Source: an uncultured Eubacteriales bacterium (lineage in GTDB: Bacteria; Bacillota; Clostridia; Oscillospirales; CAG-272). Taken from it: 10,568 bases of DNA. The number at the start of each line of letters is the position of its first letter. Position 1 is the first letter of the stretch. The notes beneath the pieces were generated by a model, which ran no database searches, was not told the DNA's origin, and saw nothing but the letters and a program-made list of their open reading frames with translations. The stretch lies in contig URAP01000055.1 in NCBI GenBank assembly GCA_900545935.1, forward strand, positions 1 to 10,568, written 5' to 3'. The position numbers and the translations under genes were made by a program. Shown in pieces: positions 5,861 through 10,568 of the stretch.

Positions 5861-7036
5861 TTATTGCTCCTCTCCGCTCTGTGCGAGCAGCTGTTCAATT
5901 GCCTGCGAGCTCTCGCTCGGATTCTTCATGCCCTCGATCAGTCCGGTGTAGAACCTGCGGACATCGGCATCTCCGAGCACGAGCCTCACCTGATTGTTTT
6001 TCAGCGCCGCGCCGAGCAGCATCTCCCTCTCCTGCGGCGAGCTTATCTCGAGCTTTTGCAGCTCGCGAACGATCGAATGCGTGTCGGCAAAGCTATGGCT
6101 GTTCTCGAGCGCGATTATCAGGTCGACCCGACGGCGGTCCGCCTCACTGCGTCCGATATCAAAGCGCTGCTGCTCCTGCCGCAGCTCTCCGCGCCATGCC
6201 TCGAGCACATTGCCCACCGAAACGCGGTCTATCATCGCCTTGACCAAGGCGTCAAGCTCGGAGCCTGCGGAATAGTCGGCAGGCGCGAAATAATCTATCC
6301 GTCCGTCGCGCATCATCTTATACACCTTGGTCTTATCCTGCGTCTGCGCGTTATAGACACCTATCGAATATCCGCCGCCCTCGCGCACGAGCTTCATGCA
6401 CGGAACGTCGGTATCGCTGTCGCCGATGTATATCATATTGCGGAGCGGTATGCGCAGCTCATCCGGCAAAAACACATCGTTGACCGCCGGATCGTTTATA
6501 TCGAGAACGCCCTTTTCGATGCGGAAGAGAAACTGCGTTTTATTAGTATAGTTGACCACCTACGCCGGCCAAACGGCAACTCCCTTTTCGTTATAATGGA
6601 AGGTGCTCGCGTAGATGCGCTCGAATGCGTTCGACCGGGCGGCGCGGGTCCCCTCTATCATCTCTTTCAGTCCGGAGGAGATGATGTAATGCTCTATCTT
6701 TACGCCGTGGCTTGCTCCGTAGCCGCGTATGCGCTCGAACCAATCGTCAACGCCGGGAAAAAGCTGTACGCGGGAGCCGTAATTCATCAGCGTTTCACGG
6801 GTAAAGAGCAGCTTTCCCTCCGCCTCGCGGAGCATGACGTACATATAGGCGAGGTTCTGATCCATGCCGCTGCTTGATGCAAGCTCGTTTGATTTCTTCC
6901 AAAACTCGTCGACATCCCATCCGACCGACTGAATATAACCCTGCGCCTGCATGTCGTCGGGAGAGAGCGTTTTGTCAAAGTCATAGCAGATGGCGATGAC
7001 GGGTGTTTTTTCTTTTCTCTTACGCTCGTAGTTCAT
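5861..7036 (-). pseudogene. HAD-family phosphatase gene split by an in-frame TAG
   Basis: This reads as one HAD-superfamily phosphohydrolase of about 390 residues, interrupted at codon 159 by TAG (6560-6562). The first part (158 aa, ATG 7036, AAGGA 8 nt upstream) has motif I YDFDKTLS, with nucleophile Asp19 and Asp21, and motif II IISSG (Ser120/121). The second part (232 aa if started at the GTG at 6559) has the motif III lysine in NYTNKTQ (codon 166) and motif IV IGDSDTD (Asp206, Asp210), then a helical C-terminal extension. No residues are missing across the TAG: WPA-stop-VVNYTNK is continuous with the family, where I recall Gln in WPAQxxNYTNK. Neither half alone has a complete active site, and the GTG has no RBS. 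It is therefore a nonsense mutant, unless the TAG is read through. First gene of the operon with the DUF2974 hydrolase. Confidence 0.88.
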
Positions 7037-7102
7037 AGGGGAGATCCTTTCTCGGCTGTGCCGACGGCGGGATGTGGGTGTTTCGCGGGAGGCGGTAATT
7101 TG

Positions 7103-7131
7103 AGTATAACACCCGGGAGATAGTTTGTCAA
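7103..7131 (-). promoter_or_regulatory. Sigma-A promoter of the HAD-DUF2974 operon
   Basis: On the minus strand TTGACA (7131-7126), a 17-nt spacer and TATACT (7108-7103) make an almost consensus promoter. Transcription would start near 7096, giving a leader of about 60 nt before ATG 7036. Confidence 0.87.
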
Positions 7132-7151
7132 CAGCGGCGCGTCGACAAACT
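7122..7151. promoter_or_regulatory. Inverted repeat over the -35 box, candidate operator
   Basis: AGTTTGTC (7122-7129) and GACAAACT (7144-7151) form a perfect 8-bp inverted repeat with 14 nt between the arms. The left arm overlaps the -35 hexamer TTGACA of the HAD operon promoter. A third GACAA lies 10 bp further on at 7154-7158. Half-site centres about two helix turns apart, placed on a promoter, are typical of dimeric repressors. No regulator gene is in the window, so the binding protein is unknown. Confidence 0.5.
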
Positions 7152-7158
7152 GCGACAA

Positions 7159-7422
7159 GAGCGGCACGGGAAGACTACAACGAATCGGCAGAAGAATGTA
7201 CGTGCGGGTGTTCGGAGAGACGCCTGTCTATGTCACAAGGGGCATATCTCGCTGCCGCGGGCGAAGAATACGGGAAATGATTCGGTTGTTTGTGTTTTTT
7301 GTCTGTGCCGCGGTAACACAATCATGCCGCTGCGGCCGAGAGCATACAGATAGATGATATGATTGTTATTCTTTTTATGCTTCTTTTTACCCGAACGCCT
7401 TTTCCGCGAAAAGCATCTGCGT
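7159..7422. other. Intergenic stretch without a supported gene
   Basis: No frame on either strand carries a convincing start, RBS or protein-like translation. The one notable structure is the perfect inverted repeat ACAATCAT (7318-7325) / ATGATTGT (7359-7366), which encloses a GCCGC-T-GCGGC mini-hairpin (7326-7336) and is followed on the plus strand by TATTCTTTTT. This could be a plus-strand terminator or a small structured RNA; nothing else supports either. Confidence 0.35.
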
Positions 7423-7461
7423 AGAAAAGAAAAGCAGGGAAATGCGGATACATCTCCCTGC
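7423..7461 (-). terminator. Intrinsic terminator of the P-type ATPase gene
   Basis: On the minus strand GCAGGGA (7461-7455) pairs perfectly with TCCCTGC (7440-7434) around a 14-nt loop, followed by TTTTCTTTTCT (7433-7423). It starts 8 nt after the ATPase stop codon at 7469. Confidence 0.82.
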
Positions 7462-7468
7462 CGGACTG

Positions 7469-10213
7469 TTATATTTTTCTCTGTATTGCTTTCACAATTT
7501 CAACGATCGGTATAATTGAGAGCGCAAGTCCGATAGATATCGCATATTCGGCGATGCCGATAGGAGTAAAGCCGAACGCAGCCGCGAGCACGGGCACCTC
7601 GATAAGCACCGTAGTAAGCACGAGCGATGCAAGCATCGCGCCGAACAGCGGCATATTATGACTGCCGCGCAGACTCATCATGACCGTCGAGCCGCGCTGA
7701 GAGCGCATATTGAACGAGTGAAAAATCTCGCACATCGACATGGTAAGGAACGCCATCGTCATGCCCTGCTCACACTCGGCGATATTGCGGAAAGCCCAAT
7801 AGCCGGTTTCAAGCCGTTCGCCGATGAAAAATGCGGCAAGGGTCAGTGCGGTAACGACGACCCCCTGATATAGCACATCGAAGCCGAGTCCGCCGGAGAA
7901 AATTCCGTCGCGCACATCGCGCGGGCGGCGGCGCATGATACCGGGCTCGGCCTGCTCGAGTCCGAGCGCGAGCGCAGGGAAGCAGTCGGTAACGAGATTG
8001 ATAAATAACAGGTGCGGCGCGCGGAACACGGTAAAGCCGAGCACCGTTGCAAGAAAGATGGTCAGCACCTCGGCAAGGTTTGAGCCGAGCAGGAACTGTA
8101 TCGCGCGGCGGATATTATCATATATGCGTCGACCCTCTCCGACCGCGCCGACGATGGTCGCAAAATTATCATCCGCAAGCACCATATCGGCGACATTCTT
8201 CGTAACGTCGGTGCCGGTGATGCCCATACCGATGCCGATATCCGCGCTCTTGATGGACGGTGCGTCGTTTACACCGTCTCCGGTCATGGCGGTGACATAG
8301 CCGCAGGCGCGCCATGCATTGACTATCCTCGTCTTATGCTCGGGCTGAACACGTGCATAGACGCGGATATCGCAGACACGCTCGCGCAGCTCCTCATCAC
8401 TCATCTCGGAGAGCTGTGCTCCGGTCAGCGCCTGCGAGGGATCACTGAGAATGCCGAGCTCGCGCGCAATGGCGACGGCGGTGTCGCGATGATCGCCGGT
8501 TATCATAACGGGAATGATGCCCGCCTCTCGGCACTGCTCGATAGCCGCGCCGACCTCGGGACGAACGGGATCTATCATACCGACCAGACCGAGGAATACA
8601 AGCTCCTGCTCGAGCGCCTCGGGAGCGCTGCTATCCGGCAGCTCGGCGAGCGGTCGGTATGCTGCGGCAAGCACGCGCAGCGCCTGCTCCGCCATCGCGC
8701 GGTTCTCGGCTTCGATCCGCTCGCGCAGCTCGGCGGTCATGGGGACAAGACCTCCGTCGACAAGTGCCGCAGTGCAGCGTCCGAGCAAAACATCCGGCGC
8801 GCCCTTGGTGTACTGAACGGCAATATATCCGCCGTCGGTCCTGCCGACGGTTGCATTGCCTGCGGCGGCTCCGGGCAGTTCCTCGCCGCCTGTGGGCAGA
8901 CTGTGTACGGTGGTCATCATCTTTCGCATAGAATCAAAGGGTGCCTCGTCGACTCTCGGCTGAAGCCTCTCAAGCTCCGATTTATGCAGCTCGAGCGACG
9001 CGGCATAGGCTACAAGCGCCGCCTCGGTAGGCTCGCCGACAATGCCGTCTCCGCTCTCGCGTGCGTCCGAGCAAAGTGCAAGCGCGGTCGCGAGCAGCCG
9101 CTCATCGCTGCCGTAGTGACGAACGACGGTCATGCGGTTCTGCGTCAGAGTTCCGGTCTTATCGGTGCATATGACCTGCGCGCAGCCGAGCGTCTCGACG
9201 GCGGTAAGCTTGCGTATAATGGCATTGCGCTTCGACATATTCGTAACGCCGATGGAGAGCACTACGGTAACGACCGCCGCGAGTCCCTCGGGTATCGCCG
9301 CAACGGCAAGGCTGACCGCGACCATAAACATGTCGATAACTCTGCCGAATATCTGCGCCGAATCGCCGCCGGTCAGCTCATCGCGTCCGCTGATGAGCGA
9401 GTAGGCGAATATAAACACGCATATGCCGAGAACGATCATCGTCAGCAGCTTTGAGAGCTGAGAGAGCTTCTTCTGCAGCGGAGTCTGTCCGTCCTGCGCC
9501 TGCGTGATGGCATCGGCTATCCTGCCCATCTCGGTATTCATTCCGACGGCGGTTACAACGGCTCTGCCTCGCCCGTAAACGACCGAGCTGCCCATATACA
9601 GCATGTTTCTGCGGTCGCCGAGCGGCACGTCTCCGTCCGATGCACCGAGCGCCTCGGTCTGCTTATCGACCGGAACGCTCTCGCCGGTCAGCGCGGACTC
9701 CTCCGCCTTCAGGCTCGCGCACTCGAGGATGCGGCAGTCGGCGGGGACCGCATCGCCTGCCTCGAGCAGAACGACATCACCTACCGCAAGCTCCTCGCTC
9801 GGCACGGTCATCAGCTCTCCGCCGCGCAGTACGTGCGAGGTGGCGGCGCTCATCTTTTGCAGCGCGTCGATTGCCTGCTCCGCCTTGCTCTCCTGCAGCA
9901 CTCCGAGCACGGCATTTATTACGACAACGGCAAGGATTATCACCGTGTCGGTAGGAAATCCGCCCTCTCCGGACACATGTCCCTCGTAGACCGACGTTAT
10001 CGCGCTTATCGCCGCCGCGACTATGAGTATTATTATCATCGGGTCGGCGAGCTGCGACAGAAAACGACGGATAAGAGATGCCCGCTTCGGCTCTGCGAGC
10101 TTGTTTCTGCCGTCACGCCCGAGCCTGAGCTCCGCCTCCTGCGTCGACAGACCCTGCTCCGAGCTGCCGAGCTCCTCGAGCACTGCGGCGGGCTGTTCAA
10201 GATAGTGTTTCAA
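7469..10213 (-). CDS. P2-type cation-transporting ATPase (Ca2+/Mn2+ efflux type)
   Basis: This membrane pump uses ATP to export divalent cations. The 914-aa protein has the full P2A layout: N-terminal cation-ATPase domain (1-55), TM1-2 (about 57-110), actuator domain with TGES (176-179), TM4 with PEGL (308-311), phosphorylation site DKTGTLT (Asp351), N-domain with KGAPD (470-474), TGDH (572-575), MTGDGVNDAP (643-652) and six C-terminal TM segments. Asn712 and Glu715 (TM5) and Asn739 and Asp743 (TM6) align with SERCA cation ligands; the SERCA Glu908 position appears to be Ser826. An extra Gly/Ala-rich loop sits in the N-domain (about 440-462). The start is TTG at 10213, chosen because AGGAGG lies 6 nt upstream and the next in-frame ATG is at codon 59. 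The upstream yybP-ykoY riboswitch suggests Mn2+ as the regulated, and perhaps main, substrate, as for known Mn2+ exporters with this leader. Ca2+ cannot be excluded. Confidence 0.95.
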   Translation of the reverse strand: MKHYLEQPAAVLEELGSSEQGLSTQEAELRLGRDGRNKLAEPKRASLIRRFLSQLADPMIIILIVAAAISAITSVYEGHVSGEGGFPTDTVIILAVVVINAVLGVLQESKAEQAIDALQKMSAATSHVLRGGELMTVPSEELAVGDVVLLEAGDAVPADCRILECASLKAEESALTGESVPVDKQTEALGASDGDVPLGDRRNMLYMGSSVVYGRGRAVVTAVGMNTEMGRIADAITQAQDGQTPLQKKLSQLSKLLTMIVLGICVFIFAYSLISGRDELTGGDSAQIFGRVIDMFMVAVSLAVAAIPEGLAAVVTVVLSIGVTNMSKRNAIIRKLTAVETLGCAQVICTDKTGTLTQNRMTVVRHYGSDERLLATALALCSDARESGDGIVGEPTEAALVAYAASLELHKSELERLQPRVDEAPFDSMRKMMTTVHSLPTGGEELPGAAAGNATVGRTDGGYIAVQYTKGAPDVLLGRCTAALVDGGLVPMTAELRERIEAENRAMAEQALRVLAAAYRPLAELPDSSAPEALEQELVFLGLVGMIDPVRPEVGAAIEQCREAGIIPVMITGDHRDTAVAIARELGILSDPSQALTGAQLSEMSDEELRERVCDIRVYARVQPEHKTRIVNAWRACGYVTAMTGDGVNDAPSIKSADIGIGMGITGTDVTKNVADMVLADDNFATIVGAVGEGRRIYDNIRRAIQFLLGSNLAEVLTIFLATVLGFTVFRAPHLLFINLVTDCFPALALGLEQAEPGIMRRRPRDVRDGIFSGGLGFDVLYQGVVVTALTLAAFFIGERLETGYWAFRNIAECEQGMTMAFLTMSMCEIFHSFNMRSQRGSTVMMSLRGSHNMPLFGAMLASLVLTTVLIEVPVLAAAFGFTPIGIAEYAISIGLALSIIPIVEIVKAIQRKI

Positions 10214-10225
10214 AATTATCCTCCT
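10211..10225 (-). promoter_or_regulatory. RBS that fixes the TTG start of the ATPase
   Basis: AGGAGG (10225-10220) is separated by ATAATT from TTG (10213-10211). The perfect Shine-Dalgarno sequence and 6-nt spacing, with no nearby ATG in frame, decide this unusual start. Confidence 0.85.
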
Positions 10226-10244
10226 GTTCGGGTAATAGTTTGCT

Positions 10245-10269
10245 CATCGGGATAGCTTTTTATCCGATG
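10245..10269 (-). other. Hairpin in the ATPase leader
   Basis: CATCGGATA (10269-10261) can pair with TATCCCGATG (10254-10245), nine base pairs with one bulged base and a 6-nt loop. It lies between the riboswitch terminator and the RBS and has no T-tract, so it is not a terminator. It may be an mRNA-stabilising or spacer structure. Confidence 0.4.
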
Positions 10270-10289
10270 CATCTGCTCTGCGGTTTAAA

Positions 10290-10442
10290 TCAAAAAAAAC
10301 CACCGACAGACACATCGTCTGCCAATGGTCTTGCATCAAACGCTGCGGTCTGTCTGCTGCCAGCCGGTGCCGCTGCTCGGCGCCCGACGGTTGGTGACAG
10401 CAGATGGGACGGCTGCCCGTCCATAGCTACTCCCCAAAGGTT
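10290..10442 (-). promoter_or_regulatory. yybP-ykoY (Mn2+) riboswitch
   Basis: The RNA reads CCAACCTTTGGGGAGTAGC at its 5' side (GGGGAGTAGC at 10435-10426) and GCAAGACCATTGG at its 3' side (10334-10322). These are the two conserved loop/closing elements of the yybP-ykoY family, which binds Mn2+ at the docked L1-L3 loops. Between them are GC-rich pairable arms (for example GACGGGC/GCCGTC near 10408-10420). The closing CCAA/TTGG helix shares its 3' strand with the downstream terminator stem, so ligand binding should free the message from termination (ON switch). Its place before a cation ATPase agrees with known members. Confidence 0.88.
10292..10328 (-). terminator. Riboswitch-controlled intrinsic terminator
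   Basis: On the minus strand CCATTGGCAGAC (10328-10317) pairs with GTCTGTCGGTGG (10311-10300), 12 bp including three G-T pairs, with a 5-nt loop, followed by eight T (10299-10292). The 5' arm contains the CCATTGG element of the aptamer, so aptamer and terminator are mutually exclusive. Confidence 0.85.
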
Positions 10443-10448
10443 GGCAAT

Positions 10449-10477
10449 ATTATACCATGCGCTGCGGCGATTGTCAA
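10449..10477 (-). promoter_or_regulatory. Consensus sigma-A promoter for riboswitch and ATPase
   Basis: TTGACA (10477-10472), a 17-nt spacer and TATAAT (10454-10449), preceded by TGG as an extended -10, match the consensus fully. The start site would fall near 10442, right at the 5' edge of the aptamer. Confidence 0.93.
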
Positions 10478-10488
10478 TAGGCGCGGGT

Positions 10489-10531
10489 ACATCATTTTTT
10501 GATGTTTGATAGGGGTTCATTGTAAAATGAA
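10489..10531. other. Two short dyads upstream of the ATPase promoter
   Basis: ACATCA (10489-10494) and TGATGT (10500-10505) form a short hairpin followed on the plus strand by TTGAT. TTCATT-GTAA-AATGAA (10516-10531) is a perfect palindrome. The first could be a weak terminator for a plus-strand neighbour, the second an operator-like site. No gene is seen from 10478 to the end of the window. Confidence 0.3.
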
Positions 10532-10568
10532 ATAGGACATATAGAAAGAGTCATAGCAGACGTGGTAT

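Noticed and set aside
5861..6559. Independent 232-aa protein starting at GTG 6559
   Set aside because: The GTG directly follows the TAG and lacks a ribosome binding site, and the product would begin in the middle of the HAD fold, lacking the nucleophile motif. It is the second half of the split gene.
4877..6877. A 666-codon open frame on the plus strand opposite the HAD and DUF2974 genes
   Set aside because: It runs antisense to two well-recognised families, its translation is Arg/Leu/Ala-rich without domain motifs, and it has no RBS. It stays open because of the codon bias of the minus-strand genes.
8336..9454. A 372-codon plus-strand open frame inside the P-type ATPase
   Set aside because: Fully antisense to conserved ATPase domains, with no RBS and no recognisable motif.
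1..10568. CRISPR array or toxin-antitoxin/defence system
   Set aside because: No regularly spaced repeats were seen. The small ORFs show no recognisable toxin or antitoxin motifs, and the dyads are single sites.

Overview
The window looks like a chromosomal piece from a Gram-positive Clostridia-type (Ruminococcaceae/Oscillospiraceae-like) gut bacterium. The signs are strong AGGAGG-type ribosome binding sites, near-consensus sigma-A promoters, hairpin plus U-tract terminators, a DUF1653 / cysteine-rich-KTR / tyrosine-integrase set typical of Firmicutes integrative elements, a Mbeg1-like (DUF2974) hydrolase and a yybP-ykoY-type leader. Taxonomy is inferred from gene content only.

Left part (1-1756). 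A tRNA-Ser(CGA) and its terminator are followed by the 3' end of a decayed integrative element on the minus strand. It holds a DUF1653 protein, a cysteine-rich KTR protein broken by an in-frame TAG, a small start remnant, and a tyrosine recombinase that keeps all catalytic residues but has lost its N-terminus. The recombinase reads towards the tRNA, the usual layout for an element integrated at a tRNA 3' end.

Middle (1800-3281). A well-defined promoter drives a 443-aa neurotransmitter:sodium symporter (NSS/LeuT fold) on the plus strand, closed by a terminator.

Gene graveyard (3285-4380). About 1.1 kb holds pieces of at least four unrelated genes: the last ~30 codons of a probable GHKL histidine kinase with its terminator, the first 29 codons of a probable GNAT acetyltransferase, a possible DUF3800 fragment, the C-terminus of an unrecognised protein with its terminator, and a group II intron remnant (RNA domain plus part of the reverse transcriptase).

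Minus-strand operon (about 7131 down to about 4354). A TTGACA-17-TATACT promoter, overlapped by an inverted repeat, precedes a HAD-family phosphatase gene split by an in-frame TAG, a DUF2974 serine hydrolase that abuts it, and two small ORFs (41 and 75 codons).

Right part (7423-10477, minus strand). A consensus promoter leads into a yybP-ykoY-type (Mn2+-sensing) riboswitch with an overlapping terminator, then a 914-aa P2-type cation ATPase with a TTG start and its own terminator. Together these read as a metal-responsive Mn2+/Ca2+ export unit.

The items most worth following up are the two in-frame TAG codons that interrupt otherwise intact reading frames, the HAD-DUF2974-small-ORF operon with its putative operator, and the riboswitch-ATPase unit. 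I saw no CRISPR array, no complete mobile element and no clearly novel defence system.
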